Positions 44,885 to 56,196 of a DNA stretch of 64,000 bases are shown piece by piece. The notes below the pieces were generated by a model that had not been told where the DNA came from, ran no database searches, and saw nothing but the letters and a program-made list of their open reading frames with translations. Made by a program: the position numbers and the translations under genes. Each line of letters opens with the position of its first letter. Within the stretch, counting starts at the first letter, position 1. Source of the stretch: Candidatus Nanopelagicales bacterium (GTDB lineage Bacteria; Actinomycetota; Actinomycetes; S36-B12). The stretch covers positions 42,527 to 106,526 of the forward strand of contig JAURFD010000010.1 of NCBI GenBank assembly GCA_030827125.1, read 5' to 3'.

Positions 44885-45574
44885 ATGGCTCGAGCCGACC
44901 TGGAAAAGCGTCCTGACGAGGTCGCCGCCATGTTTGACGACGTGGCCGCGCGCTACGACCTCACCAACGACGTGCTTGCCCTGGGCCAGACGCGCCTGTG
45001 GCGTCGCGCCGTTCTGAACGCGGTGGCCCCTAGGCCGGGGGAGCGCATCTTGGACCTTGCCGCGGGCACCGGTACCTCAAGTGCGCCCTTTGCGGAGCGT
45101 GGCGCCCTCGTCGTCCCGTGCGATTTCTCCCTGGGGATGCTCGAGGTGGGGCGCCAGCGCCAGCCGGAACTGCCGTTCGTTGCGGGGGACGCCCTCCGGC
45201 TGCCATTCGCTGACGCTTCGTTCGACGCCGTCACCATGTCCTTCGGACTGCGCAACACCGCGGATCCCGGCCAGGCCCTGGGCGAGATGCTGCGCGTGAC
45301 GCGTCCAGGCGGCCGCGTGGTGGTCTGTGAGTTCTCACACCCCACCTGGGGTCCTTTCCGCACGGTGTACTCGCAGTACCTCATGGGCCTACTGCCTGAG
45401 ATCGCCCGTCGTACGGCGTCCAACCCCGATGCCTACGTCTACCTCGCGGAGTCCATTCGGGCCTGGCCCGATCAGGCCGGCCTCGCCGCGCGAATGCTGT
45501 CGGTGGGCTGGCGTGATGTCGCCTGGCTGGACCTGTCGGGGGGCATCGTTGCGCTCCACCGGGGGTGGCGTTGA
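44885..45574 (+). CDS. menG: demethylmenaquinone methyltransferase
   Basis: The final menaquinone step, C-methylation of demethylmenaquinone with SAM (UbiE/MenG family). The 229-aa protein has SAM motif [13 protein letters not shown] (about 56), the family signature [18 protein letters not shown] near residue 21, and [25 protein letters not shown] (about 117-141, quoted in part). The second half has the [13 protein letters not shown] pattern of UbiE. ATG start after a GAGGAT box. It is directly upstream of nuo but separated by a 100-bp promoter region, so probably a separate unit. Confidence 0.95.
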   Translation: MARADLEKRPDEVAAMFDDVAARYDLTNDVLALGQTRLWRRAVLNAVAPRPGERILDLAAGTGTSSAPFAERGALVVPCDFSLGMLEVGRQRQPELPFVAGDALRLPFADASFDAVTMSFGLRNTADPGQALGEMLRVTRPGGRVVVCEFSHPTWGPFRTVYSQYLMGLLPEIARRTASNPDAYVYLAESIRAWPDQAGLAARMLSVGWRDVAWLDLSGGIVALHRGWR

Positions 45575-45591
45575 GCACTCTGGGCCGTCGG

Positions 45592-45597
45592 TAGACT
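45592..45597 (+). promoter_or_regulatory. -10 box of the nuo operon promoter
   Basis: TAGACT, with TTGAGC 15 bp upstream (45571-45576) as a weak, closely spaced -35. Transcription near 45604 would give a leader of about 70 nt before nuoA. Confidence 0.4.
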
Positions 45598-45615
45598 TCC
45601 GAGCGGTCGGACCGC

Positions 45616-45650
45616 CTGAGTCCGTCGGCTCAGAGATCGGCCCCTGAGCC
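45616..45650 (+). promoter_or_regulatory. alternative hairpins in the nuo leader
   Basis: Segment B, GGCTCAG (45627-45633), can pair with C, CTGAGCC (45644-45650, 7 bp, 10-nt loop), or through CTCAG with A, CTGAG (45616-45620, 8-nt loop). The two hairpins exclude each other and C lies 15 nt upstream of the nuoA ribosome-binding site. Confidence 0.35.
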
Positions 45651-45675
45651 CGATGTAGTGCCCGTGAGGAGTGTG

Positions 45676-46035
45676 GTGAGCGCCTACGCCCCGATCCTCG
45701 TCCTAGGCATCCTTGCTGCGGGCTTCGCGATCTTCAGCGTCACAGCGACAACCTTCACCGGCCCGAAGCGCTACAACCGGGCCAAAATGGACGCCTACGA
45801 GTGCGGCATCGAGCCGACCCCGCAGCCCATGGGCGGCGGACGATTCCCGGTCAAGTACTACCTGACCGCGATGATGTTCATCATTTTCGACATCGAGATC
45901 GTCTTCCTCTATCCGTGGGCGGTCGCCTTCGACCAATTGCCGCTCTTCGTGTTCCTCGCGATGATGCTGTTCCTGTTCAACCTCACCGTGCCGTACGTCT
46001 ACGAGTGGCGTCGCGGCGGACTGGATTGGGACTAG
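45676..46035 (+). CDS. nuoA: NADH-quinone oxidoreductase subunit A
   Basis: First gene of a complete nuoA-N operon encoding the 14-subunit respiratory complex I that oxidises NADH, reduces menaquinone and pumps protons. The GTG at 45676 gives 119 aa (VSAYAPILVLG...) and has GAGGAG 4 nt upstream; GTG codons at 45658, 45664 and 45673 are less likely. Three membrane helices are visible. The conserved loop AYECGIEPT with the cysteine marking quinone-site conformations, and the PVKYYLTAMMFIIFDIE segment, are intact. Confidence 0.95.
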   Translation: MSAYAPILVLGILAAGFAIFSVTATTFTGPKRYNRAKMDAYECGIEPTPQPMGGGRFPVKYYLTAMMFIIFDIEIVFLYPWAVAFDQLPLFVFLAMMLFLFNLTVPYVYEWRRGGLDWD

Positions 46036-46038
46036 CGC

Positions 46039-46593
46039 ATGGGTCTTGAAGAGAAACTCCCCAGTGGAGTCCTGCTCACCACCGTCGAGAAGGTTGCCGG
46101 CTATGCCCGCAAGGGCTCGCTGTGGCCCGCGACCTTCGGGTTGGCCTGCTGCGCCATCGAGATGATGGCGACCGGCGGTCCGCGCTACGACATCGCGCGC
46201 TTCGGTATGGAGGTCTTCCGCGCCTCGCCACGGCAGGCGGATCTGATGATCGTGGCCGGCCGGGTGAGCCAAAAGATGGCACCGGTCCTACGGCAGATTT
46301 ACGACCAGATGCCTAATCCCAAGTGGGTCCTCGCCATGGGTGTGTGTGCTTCCAGCGGTGGCATGTTCAACAACTACGCAATCGTGCAAGGCGTGGACCA
46401 TGTCGTCCCCGTCGACATGTACTTGCCGGGTTGCCCGCCGCGGCCAGAAATGCTCATCGATGCCATCTTGAAGATCCACGACCAGATTCAAGACACCAAG
46501 CTTGGCGCTGACGCTCTGCGCGTCCAGGACGCTGAGGAGCTCGCCGCTTTGACGGCCGCGCCGACCCTGGAGATGAAGGGCCTGCTGCGGTGA
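46039..46593 (+). CDS. nuoB: NADH-quinone oxidoreductase subunit B
   Basis: Carries the terminal 4Fe-4S cluster N2 that passes electrons to menaquinone. 184 aa. Ligands are the adjacent C37-C38 in [10 protein letters not shown], the cysteine in MGVCASSGG (about 103) and the one in [10 protein letters not shown] (about 132). Begins 3 bp after nuoA; stop overlaps nuoC by 4 bp. All cluster ligands are present. Confidence 0.97.
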   Translation: MGLEEKLPSGVLLTTVEKVAGYARKGSLWPATFGLACCAIEMMATGGPRYDIARFGMEVFRASPRQADLMIVAGRVSQKMAPVLRQIYDQMPNPKWVLAMGVCASSGGMFNNYAIVQGVDHVVPVDMYLPGCPPRPEMLIDAILKIHDQIQDTKLGADALRVQDAEELAALTAAPTLEMKGLLR

Positions 46594-47336
46594 GCGACGA
46601 TCAGACTCCCGTGACACCGGCCGAGGCTGGTATTGAGGTCGCGGCGCACACCACGTCGATGGCGGAGCGACCCGAACTCGAGATCGTTGGTGTACGTCAT
46701 GGCGCCTTCTCCGCGGTCGACGGTGGCGACACCTCCGGTTTTGGTGGGCTTGTCGCGCCCATTGTCATGCCGGGTCCGACGCTGCCGCCCTACGGTGACT
46801 GGTTCGACGACGCTGCCGAAGAGTTGGCTCTCGCGCTTGCGGATCGCGGCATCCCGATGGAGTCGGCGGTGGAGAAGGTCGTCGTCTACCGCGGTGAGAT
46901 CACCTTCTTCGTACGCCGCGAGAACCTGCTCACCTTCGTCGGCACTCTGCGAGATGAGCCGGCGCTGCGCTTCGAGATGTGCATGGGAGTGAACGGCGTG
47001 CACTACCCGGGCGATGCCGGCCGCGAGCTACACGCGGTTTACCCCTTCTTGTCCATCACACACAATCGGCGCGTGCGTGTCGAGGTCACCTGTCCGGATG
47101 CGGACCCGCACATCCCGTCAATCACCTCGGTATACCCGGCGAATGACTGGCACGAGCGGGAGACCTACGACTTCTTCGGCATCATTTTCGACGGCCATCC
47201 CTCGCTCACTCGGATCGAGATGCCAGATGACTGGCCCGGACATCCCCAGCGCAAGGACTACCCCCTTGGCGGAATTCCCGTGGAGTACAAGGGCGCCGAG
47301 GTTCCGCCGCCCGATCAGCGGAGGTCGTACACCTGA
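46590..47336 (+). CDS. nuoC: NADH-quinone oxidoreductase subunit C
   Basis: Peripheral-arm 30-kDa-type subunit with no cofactor. 248 aa. The conserved core [22 protein letters not shown] (signature WHERE-x-YD-FFG) and [21 protein letters not shown] end are clear. The N-terminal 60 residues are a variable actinobacterial extension. Separate from nuoD (not a CD fusion). Stop and the nuoD ATG overlap as TGATG. Confidence 0.95.
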   Translation: MSDDQTPVTPAEAGIEVAAHTTSMAERPELEIVGVRHGAFSAVDGGDTSGFGGLVAPIVMPGPTLPPYGDWFDDAAEELALALADRGIPMESAVEKVVVYRGEITFFVRRENLLTFVGTLRDEPALRFEMCMGVNGVHYPGDAGRELHAVYPFLSITHNRRVRVEVTCPDADPHIPSITSVYPANDWHERETYDFFGIIFDGHPSLTRIEMPDDWPGHPQRKDYPLGGIPVEYKGAEVPPPDQRRSYT

Positions 47337-48718
47337 TGTCTGACATGACTGAAGAGGCCCTGACGGCCGAGGATGTCGCCTTCGAGGGCGCCGACGAGTT
47401 CTTCGACCCATATGCGCTCTCTTACGAAACCACCGAGGGCACCGTTTACACCGTCTCCGGAGGCGACTGGGACAGCATCGAGGCTCCTGACGAGGGCCAG
47501 AAGGAACGCATCGTCGTCAACATGGGTCCGCAGCACCCGTCCACGCACGGGGTGCTGCGCCTGATTCTCGAACTTGAAGGTGAGACAGTCACCGAGACCC
47601 GATGCGGCATCGGCTACCTGCACACCGGCATCGAAAAGAACATGGAGTTCCGCACCTGGACCCAGGGTGTCACCTTCGCGACCCGCATGGACTACCTCAC
47701 GCCGTTCTACAACGAGGCCGCCTATTGCCTCGCGGTGGAGAAGCTCCTCGACGTCACTGACGAGATCCCTGAACGTGCCAGTGTGATCCGTGTCCTGATG
47801 ATGGAACTCAATCGAATCTCCTCCCACCTCGTGGCGCTGGCCACCGGCGGCATGGAGCTCGGCGCGCTGACCGCGATGACGTTCGGGTTCCGCGAGCGTG
47901 AACTCGTGCTCGACATCTTCGAGATGGTGACGGGTCTGCGGATGAACAGCGCCTTCATTCGCCCGGGCGGTGTGGCCCAGGACATCACGGATGACCAGGT
48001 CCAGCGCATTCGCGAGACCCTGCCGCTGCTGAAGAAGCGTATGAAGGACACGGCGGATCTGTTGGTTGACAACGCCATCTGGATGGGGCGCACCGTCGGC
48101 ATCGGCTACCTCGACCTCGCCGGCTGCATGGCTCTCGGTGTGACCGGGCCGATCTTGCGCTCCACCGGACTGCCGCACGATCTGCGCAAGGTGCAGCCCT
48201 ACTGCGGCTACGAGAACTACGAGTTTGATGTGGCCACCGCGGACACCTGCGACGTCTACGGCCGGTTCCTTATCCGCATCCAGGAGATGCACGAGTCGAT
48301 GAAGATCGTCGAGCAGGCGCTCGATCGGCTCCAGCCCGGCCCGGTGATGATCGAGGACAAGCGCGTGGGCTGGCCGGCCCGACTTTCGATCGGCAGCGAC
48401 GGCCAGGGCAATTCGCCCGAGCACATCAAGGCGATCATGACCGAGTCCATGGAGGCGCTGATCCACCACTTCAAGTTGGTGACCGAAGGTTTCAGCGTCC
48501 CCGCCGGTCAGGTCTATGCGGCGGTCGAGTCTCCGCGCGGCGAACTTGGAGTGCACCTCGTCAGCGATGGCGGCACCCGTCCCTACCGCGCCCACTTCCG
48601 TGACCCGTCGTTCAACAATCTGCAGTCGACCGCCGCGATGTGCGACGGCAGCATGGTCTCCGATGTGGTCGCTGCGGTGGCCAGCATTGACCCCGTCATG
48701 GGCGGAGTTGATCGCTGA
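47336..48718 (+). CDS. nuoD: NADH-quinone oxidoreductase subunit D
   Basis: Forms the quinone-binding pocket with NuoB. It has 460 aa; residues 1-55 are an acidic extension before the conserved [14 protein letters not shown] (63-76). The arginine at 75 in HGVLR corresponds to the one methylated in mitochondrial NDUFS2, and a MidA-type methyltransferase is encoded at 1.6 kb. [16 protein letters not shown] and the quinone-site histidine region are intact. No gaps in the hydrogenase-like fold motifs. Confidence 0.96.
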   Translation: MSDMTEEALTAEDVAFEGADEFFDPYALSYETTEGTVYTVSGGDWDSIEAPDEGQKERIVVNMGPQHPSTHGVLRLILELEGETVTETRCGIGYLHTGIEKNMEFRTWTQGVTFATRMDYLTPFYNEAAYCLAVEKLLDVTDEIPERASVIRVLMMELNRISSHLVALATGGMELGALTAMTFGFRERELVLDIFEMVTGLRMNSAFIRPGGVAQDITDDQVQRIRETLPLLKKRMKDTADLLVDNAIWMGRTVGIGYLDLAGCMALGVTGPILRSTGLPHDLRKVQPYCGYENYEFDVATADTCDVYGRFLIRIQEMHESMKIVEQALDRLQPGPVMIEDKRVGWPARLSIGSDGQGNSPEHIKAIMTESMEALIHHFKLVTEGFSVPAGQVYAAVESPRGELGVHLVSDGGTRPYRAHFRDPSFNNLQSTAAMCDGSMVSDVVAAVASIDPVMGGVDR

Positions 48719-49374
48719 TGGAGGTCACCCCGGAGGTCCGCTCGCAGATGAGCGAGATCATCGACCGCTACCCCAACTCGCGTTCCGCTCTGATGCCGCT
48801 GCTGCATCTTGCGCAGAGCATCGACGACGAGGTGACGCCCGAGGCGATGGAGGTCATCGCTGACGCACTCGGACTTACGACCGCCGAAGTGGCGGCTGTT
48901 GCCACCTTCTACACGATGTACAAGCGCAAGCCGGTGGGCAGGCATCACATCGGTGTGTGCACCAACACCCTGTGTGCCCTGCTCGGCGGTGACGCCGTCT
49001 ACGACGCAGTGTCGGAGCGGCTGGGCGCGGGCCACGACCAGACCGATGTCGATGGCACCTTCTGGCTCGAGCGCATTGAGTGCCAAGCCGCCTGCACGCA
49101 CGCACCGGTCATGACGGTCGACTGGGAGTTCATGGACAACCAGACCCCCGCGAGCGCCGTGGACATCATCGATCGACTTGCCCGAGGCGAACAGGTGCAG
49201 TCGACGCGAGGCCCGGTCATCCGGGACTTCCAGGCCACCGAACACACTCTCGCCTTTCCCGTCGACGGCCTAGCCGGTGAGGGTGGAGAGGCTGACGACA
49301 TCATGTTGGCGGGGCTCACCTACGCCCGCGAACACGGCATGTCTGCCCCTGCGGCCCCGGGAGGCGACGCGTGA
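48718..49374 (+). CDS. nuoE: NADH-quinone oxidoreductase subunit E
   Basis: Thioredoxin-fold subunit with the 2Fe-2S cluster N1a. 218 aa. Ligands: C-x4-C in VCTNTLCALLGG (about 81-86) and C-x3-C in ECQAACTHAP (about 122-126). ATG overlaps the nuoD stop by 1 bp, and the stop overlaps nuoF by 4 bp. The C-terminal 50 residues are a low-conservation tail. Confidence 0.95.
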   Translation: MEVTPEVRSQMSEIIDRYPNSRSALMPLLHLAQSIDDEVTPEAMEVIADALGLTTAEVAAVATFYTMYKRKPVGRHHIGVCTNTLCALLGGDAVYDAVSERLGAGHDQTDVDGTFWLERIECQAACTHAPVMTVDWEFMDNQTPASAVDIIDRLARGEQVQSTRGPVIRDFQATEHTLAFPVDGLAGEGGEADDIMLAGLTYAREHGMSAPAAPGGDA

Positions 49375-50678
49375 CCCCGCTGACTCCGGTCATCACCGAA
49401 CACTGGGATGTCCCCGACCTATTCACTCTGGACGGCTACCGACGCAAGGGTGGCTACCGCGCCCTGCCCAAGGCCCTGGCGATGGATCCCGACGCCATCA
49501 TCGGCATGGTCAAGGAGACCGGGCTGCGGGGACGCGGCGGTGCCGGATTCCCGACCGGCCTCAAGTGGAGCTTCGTCCCGCAGAACGACGGCAAGCCGCA
49601 CTACCTGGTGGTGAACGCGGACGAATCCGAGCCGGGCGCGTGCAAGGACGTCCCGATCATGATCGCGAATCCGCACGCCCTCATCGAGGGCGTCATCATC
49701 GCCTCCTACGCGATCCGGGCGAGCCACGCATTCATCTACATCCGTGGCGAGGTGCCGCAGGCGATCCGTCGCGTGGCGACCGCTGTGCGCGAGGCGGAGC
49801 AGGCCGGCCTGATCGGCGACAACATCTCCGGCTCGGGATTCTCTTTGCGGGTGACCGTGCACTCCGGAGCTGGCGCCTACATCTGTGGCGAGGAAACCGC
49901 GCTGCTCAACTCCCTTGAGGGACTGCGCGGTCAACCGCGGCTGAAGCCGCCGTTCCCCGCGACACACGGGCTGTATTCATTGCCGACCGTTGTCAACAAC
50001 GTCGAAACCATCACCAACGTCCCGTGGATCATCAACAATGGCGTCGACTGGTTCCGTCAGTTCGGCACCGAGAAGTCGCCGGGCTTTAAGGTCTTCGCGG
50101 TCTCCGGTCACGTCGAGCGCCCGGGAATCTACGAGGCGCCCCTCGGCATCACGATGGGCGAGTTGCTCGAGTACGCCGGTGGCGTGCGCGGGGGTGGTCC
50201 GGTGAAGTTCTGGCTTCCTGGCGGCTCGTCGGTGCCCATGCTCACCGCGGACTATCTCGACACCCCGCTCACGTACGAGGCGATGGTTGAGGCCGGTTCA
50301 ATGCTCGGCACGGGCACTCCGATGGTCTTCAACAACACCATCAGTGTGGTGAAGTCCGTGACACGGTGGCTGGAGTTCTACAAGCACGAGTCGTGCGGCA
50401 AGTGCACGCCGTGTCGTGAGGGCACCTACTGGATCACCGGTCTGCTGGAGAAGTTCGAGGCTGGTCATGGCACCGATCCGGACATGGATCTGCTGAACGA
50501 GGTCTGCGGCCACATCATGGGTCGCTCCTTCTGCGCGCTCGGCGACGCAGCCGCGACACCTTTCCCGGCCGCGGTGAAGTACTTCCGGGATGAGTTCCAA
50601 ACGGCGACGACAGTGCCGGTCGACGTGTCGTTCCCGCCGAGCGCGGGCTACGTGTTCGAAGGAGTGGCTGCCCGATGA
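49371..50678 (+). CDS. nuoF: NADH-quinone oxidoreductase subunit F
   Basis: Binds NADH and FMN and holds cluster N3; entry point for electrons. 435 aa. FMN/NADH motifs: GLRGRGGAGFPTGLKWSF (about 49-66) and NADESEPGACKDV. Cluster N3 ligands: ESCGKCTPCREG (C-x2-C-x2-C) and the later cysteine in FCALGDAA. Complete and of normal length. GTG start overlapping nuoE. Confidence 0.97.
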   Translation: MTPLTPVITEHWDVPDLFTLDGYRRKGGYRALPKALAMDPDAIIGMVKETGLRGRGGAGFPTGLKWSFVPQNDGKPHYLVVNADESEPGACKDVPIMIANPHALIEGVIIASYAIRASHAFIYIRGEVPQAIRRVATAVREAEQAGLIGDNISGSGFSLRVTVHSGAGAYICGEETALLNSLEGLRGQPRLKPPFPATHGLYSLPTVVNNVETITNVPWIINNGVDWFRQFGTEKSPGFKVFAVSGHVERPGIYEAPLGITMGELLEYAGGVRGGGPVKFWLPGGSSVPMLTADYLDTPLTYEAMVEAGSMLGTGTPMVFNNTISVVKSVTRWLEFYKHESCGKCTPCREGTYWITGLLEKFEAGHGTDPDMDLLNEVCGHIMGRSFCALGDAAATPFPAAVKYFRDEFQTATTVPVDVSFPPSAGYVFEGVAAR

Positions 50679-53107
50679 CCGTCGCACCCCAAGCCCCCGC
50701 GGGTGTGGAGCTGACCGACCCGAACTCGGTGATCGTCACCGTGGACGGGATCGCCGTGCGCGTTCCCAAGGGCGCCCTCGTGATTCGAGTCGCCGAGATG
50801 ATGGGCATCGAGATCCCGCGCTTCTGCGACCATCCGCTGTTGGATCCGGTGGCGGCATGCCGCATGTGCCTGGTGGAGATCGAGGGGCAACCCAAGCCAC
50901 AGCCCGCCTGCGCCATTCCGGTCACCGACGGCATGGTCATCCGGACCCAGCGCACCTCGGAGGTTGCGCAGGTGGCGCAAGAGGGTGTCATGGAGTTCCT
51001 CCTCCTCAACCACCCGCTCGACTGCCCCATCTGCGACAAGGGCGGTGAGTGCCCCCTACAGAACCAGGCGATGAGCGCGGGCAGCGGTGTGTCGCGGTTC
51101 GATCTGAAGAAGCGCACCTTCCCAAAGCCCATCAGCATTAGCGCCCAGGTTCTCCTGGATCGCGAGCGCTGCGTTTCGTGTGCCCGCTGTACGCGATTCG
51201 CCGACGAGATCGCCGGCGATCCGATGATCGAGTTGCTCGAGCGTGGCGCCAAGCAGCAGGTCGGCGTCGGACCCGACGAGCCCTTTGACTCCTACTACTC
51301 CGGCAACACGATTCAAATTTGCCCGGTGGGCGCGCTCACCAGTGCGGACTATCGCTTCCGCGCCCGTCCCTTCGACCTCGTGAGTACGCCGACCACCTGC
51401 GAGCATTGCGCGTCGGGCTGCTCGCTGCGCACCGATGTGCGCCGAGGTGTGATCACGCGACGCTTGGCCTGGGATGACCCGCAGGTCAATGAGGAGTGGA
51501 ACTGCGACAAGGGCCGCTTCGCCTTCCGCTACACGACCGAGGGTCGCGTCGACTCACCGCTCGTGCGTGATGGCGGCGAGTTGCGCCCCGCCTCATGGCC
51601 CGAGGCGCTCGATCGTGCGGCGCGCGGGCTGGCCGAGGCTCGTGGTCGCGTGGGAGTTCTCACCGGCGGTCGCCTCACCCGTGAGGATGCGTACGCCTAC
51701 GCGAAGTTCGCGCGGGTTGTCCTGGGGACAGACGACATCGACTTCCGCACCCGCGTCGCAAGCGATGAGGAGGCGGACTTCCTCGCGGCACATGTGGCCG
51801 GGAAGCCCATGGGGCCAACCTATGCAGACCTCGACGCCGCACCTGTAGTTCTGCTGGTGGGGCTTGAGCCCGAGGACGAGTCGCCGATCGTTCTGCTCCG
51901 CCTGCGCAAGGCAGCCCGCAAGTCGGGCACCTCAGTGGTGTCGATCTCGCCGGTTCGCACGCGCGGTATCGACAAGATGAACGCCCAGTGGTGGGCTTGC
52001 CGAGCCGGCGACGAAGCCTCGGTGCTTCGCCGCATTGGACAGGGTGAGGACACCCACCTTCTTGAGCAACTCCGCAGTGATGGAGCGGTCATTCTGGTCG
52101 GCGAGCGCATGGCTGCTGTCCCCGGCGCGCTCTCCCAGGTTGCTGCCTTGGCGGCGGATGCGGGTGCGCGGCTCGGGTGGGTGCCCCGTCGGGCCGGAGA
52201 GCGCGGAGCCGCGGACACAGGTGCCCTCGCGGGGCTGCTTCCCGGTGGACGTCCCATCACCAATGCGCAGGCTCGTGCCGAGGTGGCGCAGGTATGGGGC
52301 GTGGATCCGAACTCGCTGCCCGAGGGACCGGGTATGACCACGCAGGGCATGGTCAACGAAGTGCTCGCCGATCACGGGCGAGCAGAGAGCGATCAGGCCC
52401 GTCGCTTCGGTGCGCTGCTCGTGGCTGGTCTTCAACTTGCGGACGATCCTCGCGCCGACGATCTGCGCAAGGCTCTCGACGAAATTCCCTTCCTCGTGGC
52501 CCTTTCCACGCATCACAACGAGGTGACCGCGGCTGCCGATGTCGTGTTCCCCGTGGCCGTGGTCGCTGAGAAGGCCGGTTCGTTCACCGATTGGGAGGGC
52601 CGCACCAAAGCCTTCTCCGCGGCCATTCATGGCGCGCAGACGAGCACCGATGGTCGAGTTCTCGCCATGGTGGCCGACACCATGGGCGTGAGTTTTGGCA
52701 CCGGCGACGTAAGCGCCCTGCGCAGCGAGTTGGACACCCTGGGATCCTGGCCTGGCGCACGCCCGGAGTTCGCGCCGCGCGACGCGGCCGAGGCGGCTGA
52801 TCTCACCTTGGCGACCTGGCGCCTGCTTCTCGACGACGCCGCTCTCCAGGAGGGTGAACCGCACCTGGCCGCCACGGCTCGACCGACCGAAGCCCTGATG
52901 AGCGCGACCACCGCGCAAGAGCACGGGCTGGGCCAGGCCCGGAGCGTCGTCATCTCCACCGATCGCGGCTCCGTGGAACTGCCTTTGCGGCTCGCTGAGG
53001 TTGCCGCGGGCACCGTCTGGGTTCCCATGCACTCGGAAGGATCGGATGTACTCAGCCTGGGGGCAGCGCATGGCTCTCGCGTGCGAGTGAGCGGGGGTGC
53101 CGTATGA
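50675..53107 (+). CDS. nuoG: NADH-quinone oxidoreductase subunit G
   Basis: Large iron-sulfur subunit, 810 aa. The N-terminal 2Fe-2S domain has [19 protein letters not shown] plus PACAIPV. The His-Cys cluster is in [17 protein letters not shown]. Further 4Fe-4S cysteines are [10 protein letters not shown] and [10 protein letters not shown] molybdopterin-oxidoreductase-like domain follows, opening with [16 protein letters not shown], which carries the extra N7-type cluster Cys-x2-Cys-x3-Cys. The later part is divergent and presumably without molybdenum, as in other complex I. ATG start overlapping nuoF by 4 bp. Confidence 0.95.
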   Translation: MTVAPQAPAGVELTDPNSVIVTVDGIAVRVPKGALVIRVAEMMGIEIPRFCDHPLLDPVAACRMCLVEIEGQPKPQPACAIPVTDGMVIRTQRTSEVAQVAQEGVMEFLLLNHPLDCPICDKGGECPLQNQAMSAGSGVSRFDLKKRTFPKPISISAQVLLDRERCVSCARCTRFADEIAGDPMIELLERGAKQQVGVGPDEPFDSYYSGNTIQICPVGALTSADYRFRARPFDLVSTPTTCEHCASGCSLRTDVRRGVITRRLAWDDPQVNEEWNCDKGRFAFRYTTEGRVDSPLVRDGGELRPASWPEALDRAARGLAEARGRVGVLTGGRLTREDAYAYAKFARVVLGTDDIDFRTRVASDEEADFLAAHVAGKPMGPTYADLDAAPVVLLVGLEPEDESPIVLLRLRKAARKSGTSVVSISPVRTRGIDKMNAQWWACRAGDEASVLRRIGQGEDTHLLEQLRSDGAVILVGERMAAVPGALSQVAALAADAGARLGWVPRRAGERGAADTGALAGLLPGGRPITNAQARAEVAQVWGVDPNSLPEGPGMTTQGMVNEVLADHGRAESDQARRFGALLVAGLQLADDPRADDLRKALDEIPFLVALSTHHNEVTAAADVVFPVAVVAEKAGSFTDWEGRTKAFSAAIHGAQTSTDGRVLAMVADTMGVSFGTGDVSALRSELDTLGSWPGARPEFAPRDAAEAADLTLATWRLLLDDAALQEGEPHLAATARPTEALMSATTAQEHGLGQARSVVISTDRGSVELPLRLAEVAAGTVWVPMHSEGSDVLSLGAAHGSRVRVSGGAV

Positions 53108-54438
53108 GCGAGATGGTGTTCAACGATCCCTGGTGGCTGATCATCCTGAAGGTCCTCGCGATCTTCGTCATGCTCGTCCTACTCACGCTGTTCACCATCT
53201 GGTGGGAGCGCCGAGTTGTTGGTCGCATGCAGAACCGCATCGGTCCCAATCGCGTGGGTCCCTTCGGTCTCCTGCAGTCCCTCATGGACGGCCTGAAGCT
53301 GGCGTTGAAGGAAGAGATCATCCCCAAGACGGCACATCGCGCCGTCTATTGGATCGCGCCGGTCATCTCCGCGACCATGGCATTCCTCGCCTTTGCGGTC
53401 ATCCCATTCGGGCCGATGGTGTCGATCTTCGGTGTCGAGACCCCGCTGCAACTCACCGACTTCCCTGTCTCGGTCCTCTACGTCCTGGCGATCGCTTCCA
53501 TCGGCATCTACGGCATCGTGCTTGCTGGCTGGTCATCGGGGTCGACGTACCCGCTGCTCGGTGGGTTGCGCTCCTCGGCGCAGATGATCTCCTACGAACT
53601 CGCCATGTCGATGTCCTTCGTGGCGGTCTTTCTCTATGCGGGCTCGATGTCGACCTCCGCCATCGTCGCCGCCCAGGAGCCCATCTGGTACGCCGTGATC
53701 CTGTTGCCGTCCTTCCTCATCTACGTGACGGCCATGGTGGGGGAGACCAACCGAGCTCCCTTCGACCTTCCCGAGGCCGAGGGTGAACTGGTGGGCGGAT
53801 TCCACACGGAGTACTCGTCGCTGAAGTTCGCACTGTTCTTCCTCGCCGAGTACATCAACATGGTGACGGTCTCCGCGCTGGCCACGACCCTGTTCCTGGG
53901 CGGATGGCGTGCACCGTGGCCGATCTCGCTGTGGGAGAGCGCCAACACCGGCTGGTGGCCGCTGTTGTGGTGGCTCGTCAAGGTTCAGCTCTTCATCTTC
54001 GTGTTCATCTGGCTACGTGGCACGCTGCCACGGTTGCGCTACGACCAATTCATGCGCTTCGGCTGGAAGGTACTCATCCCGGCATCGCTGGTGTGGATCG
54101 TCGTGGTGGCTGCTGCTCGGGTCATCCGCAACGAGTACTCCGCATCGACGCAGGAACTTCTGCTCGTCGGTGCGGGGGCACTGGTGGTGATCGTCGTGGG
54201 CTCCTGGGTCGTTCAGATTCGCAGCGACCGCAAGGAGCAGCGTGAGATCGAGCGGGCCAAGGCGGAGATGAGGAAGCCCTTCGATCCCTATGAGGGTGGC
54301 TACCCCGTGCCGCCTCTTCCCGGTCAGGAGTTCACCTACTCCTCGCGCCGCTCGGCCGCCGGCGCCGTGGTCGCGGGAACGGTGACGAGCGAGGCGTCGC
54401 AGGGTGACGACGCGTCGGAGGAGAGTACCGATGCCTGA
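53104..54438 (+). CDS. nuoH: NADH-quinone oxidoreductase subunit H
   Basis: Membrane subunit that links the peripheral arm to the pump and lines the quinone channel. 444 aa with about eight helices. [20 protein letters not shown] (about 43-62), [20 protein letters not shown] (about 215-234) and FFLAEYINM are intact. The C-terminal cytoplasmic tail of about 85 residues is charged and specific to actinobacteria. nuoI starts 8 bp inside its end. Confidence 0.96.
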   Translation: MSEMVFNDPWWLIILKVLAIFVMLVLLTLFTIWWERRVVGRMQNRIGPNRVGPFGLLQSLMDGLKLALKEEIIPKTAHRAVYWIAPVISATMAFLAFAVIPFGPMVSIFGVETPLQLTDFPVSVLYVLAIASIGIYGIVLAGWSSGSTYPLLGGLRSSAQMISYELAMSMSFVAVFLYAGSMSTSAIVAAQEPIWYAVILLPSFLIYVTAMVGETNRAPFDLPEAEGELVGGFHTEYSSLKFALFFLAEYINMVTVSALATTLFLGGWRAPWPISLWESANTGWWPLLWWLVKVQLFIFVFIWLRGTLPRLRYDQFMRFGWKVLIPASLVWIVVVAAARVIRNEYSASTQELLLVGAGALVVIVVGSWVVQIRSDRKEQREIERAKAEMRKPFDPYEGGYPVPPLPGQEFTYSSRRSAAGAVVAGTVTSEASQGDDASEESTDA

Positions 54439-55009
54439 GTTGCCCGCCGCCGTTCGCGGATTTGGCGTGACCTTCGCGACGATGTTCAAGAAGGTCGTCA
54501 CCGAGCAGTACCCCGAGCAGGCCGACCGCTTCCCCCCGAAGCCGCGCTTCCACGGGCGGCATCAGCTGAACCGCTGGCCCGACGGACTCGAGAAGTGCAT
54601 CGGCTGCGAGTTGTGCGCCTGGGCCTGCCCGGCCGATGCCATCTTGGTCGAGGCGGCCGACAACACCGACGGGGAGCGCTTCTCGCCCGGCGAGCGCTAC
54701 GGCCGCACCTACCAGATCAACTACCTGCGCTGTATCTTCTGCGGCCTGTGCATCGAGGCGTGCCCCACGCGGGCCCTCACCATGACCAACGAGTTCGAAC
54801 TCGCCGACGACAACCGCGCGGACCTGATCTATGAGAAGTCCGACCTCCTCGCGCCGTTGCTGCCCGGCATGATCGCGCCACCGCATCCGATGGTGCCCGG
54901 CACGACTGATCGCAACTACTACGCCGGAGAGGTCACCGGTGCCGTGCCCGAGCAGGAGCCGCCCGGCGATGAAGGGCTCCTGCGGTTGACCGAGGGAGAG
55001 TCCGCGTGA
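54431..55009 (+). CDS. nuoI: NADH-quinone oxidoreductase subunit I
   Basis: Ferredoxin-like subunit with clusters N6a and N6b. The ATG at 54431 ([11 protein letters not shown]) overlaps nuoH by 8 bp and gives 192 aa; earlier in-frame codons lie inside nuoH. Two ligand sets: [16 protein letters not shown] (about 57) and [16 protein letters not shown] (about 102). Both complete. Confidence 0.96.
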   Translation: MPELPAAVRGFGVTFATMFKKVVTEQYPEQADRFPPKPRFHGRHQLNRWPDGLEKCIGCELCAWACPADAILVEAADNTDGERFSPGERYGRTYQINYLRCIFCGLCIEACPTRALTMTNEFELADDNRADLIYEKSDLLAPLLPGMIAPPHPMVPGTTDRNYYAGEVTGAVPEQEPPGDEGLLRLTEGESA

Positions 55010-55845
55010 CTGAGACTGAGCCCAGTACCGCCGAGGCGATCGTGTTCTGGGTCTGCGCCATCTTCTCGGTGGCGGGGGCTCTGGGTTTGATCCTGTCGCG
55101 CCGCGCGGTGCACAGCGCCCTCTGGGTCGCGTTCACCATGATCAACCTCGCCGTTCTCTACCTTGCGAATGCGGCCCCGTTCCTCGGCATGGTGCAGATC
55201 ATCGTCTACACCGGCGCCGTCATGATGCTCTTCCTCTTCGTCCTCATGGTGGTCGGCGTAGATTCCTCGGACTCCCTGGTCGAGACGCTGCGCGGTCAGC
55301 GAGTCGTGGGCATTTTGCTCGCCGTGGGCTTCGGCATCCTGCTGATCGTCGGTGTCGGTGGGGCGCTTTCCGGCATGCCCGCAGTTGGCCTCGATGCGGC
55401 CAACGCGGAGTACGGCGGCAATGTCGAGGGCATTGCTCGGTTGCTGTTCTCGGAGTACCTCCTCGCGTTTGAGGTCGTTGCTGCCCTCCTCATTAGTGCC
55501 GCGCTGGGAGCGCTGGTGCTGGCCCATCGGGAGCGCTGGGCACCCAAGCGCACCCAGCGTGAAATCTCCGAGGAGCGGATCCGCGAGGGCATTCACCCGA
55601 CCCCGCTCCCGGCTCCCGGTGTCTACGCGCGACACAACGCGGTCGACACCCCCGGTCTGCTGCCGGACGGCTCGGTGGCGGAGATCTCCGTCCCGGGTCC
55701 GCTGCGCGCCCGCGGCGATCTGCGGCCGGTGGACACCGCGGCGTTGGCCGAGACCATCGCCCTGTCCGAAGGCGAGAACGTCCTCGGACCTCAGGACCAC
55801 CCCGTCGCCGATGACCCCGGCACGTCTCCTGGGGAGCCGAAGTGA
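55006..55845 (+). CDS. nuoJ: NADH-quinone oxidoreductase subunit J
   Basis: Membrane subunit, 279 aa. Five helices occupy residues about 10-165, with [17 protein letters not shown] as the conserved pi-bulge helix. The C-terminal 110 residues are hydrophilic, rich in Pro/Arg/Glu and poorly conserved, a common feature in actinobacteria. GTG start overlapping nuoI by 4 bp. Confidence 0.94.
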   Translation: MTETEPSTAEAIVFWVCAIFSVAGALGLILSRRAVHSALWVAFTMINLAVLYLANAAPFLGMVQIIVYTGAVMMLFLFVLMVVGVDSSDSLVETLRGQRVVGILLAVGFGILLIVGVGGALSGMPAVGLDAANAEYGGNVEGIARLLFSEYLLAFEVVAALLISAALGALVLAHRERWAPKRTQREISEERIREGIHPTPLPAPGVYARHNAVDTPGLLPDGSVAEISVPGPLRARGDLRPVDTAALAETIALSEGENVLGPQDHPVADDPGTSPGEPK

Positions 55846-56141
55846 GCCCTGACCACTACATCCTGCTGTCGGTCGTGCTCTTCACGATCGGCACGATTGG
55901 GGTTCTCGTCCGACGCAACGCCATCGTGGTGTTCATGTCGATCGAACTCATGCTCAACTCGGCCAACCTCGCCTTCGTGGCGTTTGCGCGAATGCACGGC
56001 AACCTCGACGGCCAGGTGATCGCCTTCTTCGTCATGGTGGTGGCCGCCGCTGAAGTCGTTGTCGGCCTCGCCATCATCGTGGCGCTCTACCGTTCTCGTC
56101 GGTCGGCCTCGATCGACGAGCCAAATCTGCTCAAGTACTGA
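55842..56141 (+). CDS. nuoK: NADH-quinone oxidoreductase subunit K
   Basis: 99-aa membrane subunit with three helices and the conserved buried glutamates: [18 protein letters not shown] and [14 protein letters not shown]. Usual length. Overlaps nuoJ by 4 bp; the 55-bp gap to nuoL is the only sizeable gap in the operon. Confidence 0.96.
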   Translation: MSPDHYILLSVVLFTIGTIGVLVRRNAIVVFMSIELMLNSANLAFVAFARMHGNLDGQVIAFFVMVVAAAEVVVGLAIIVALYRSRRSASIDEPNLLKY

Positions 56142-56196
56142 ACACCGCCCCGCGGGGCATGACGCAAGGACGTGACGTGACGAAGAAGGAGGCGCC

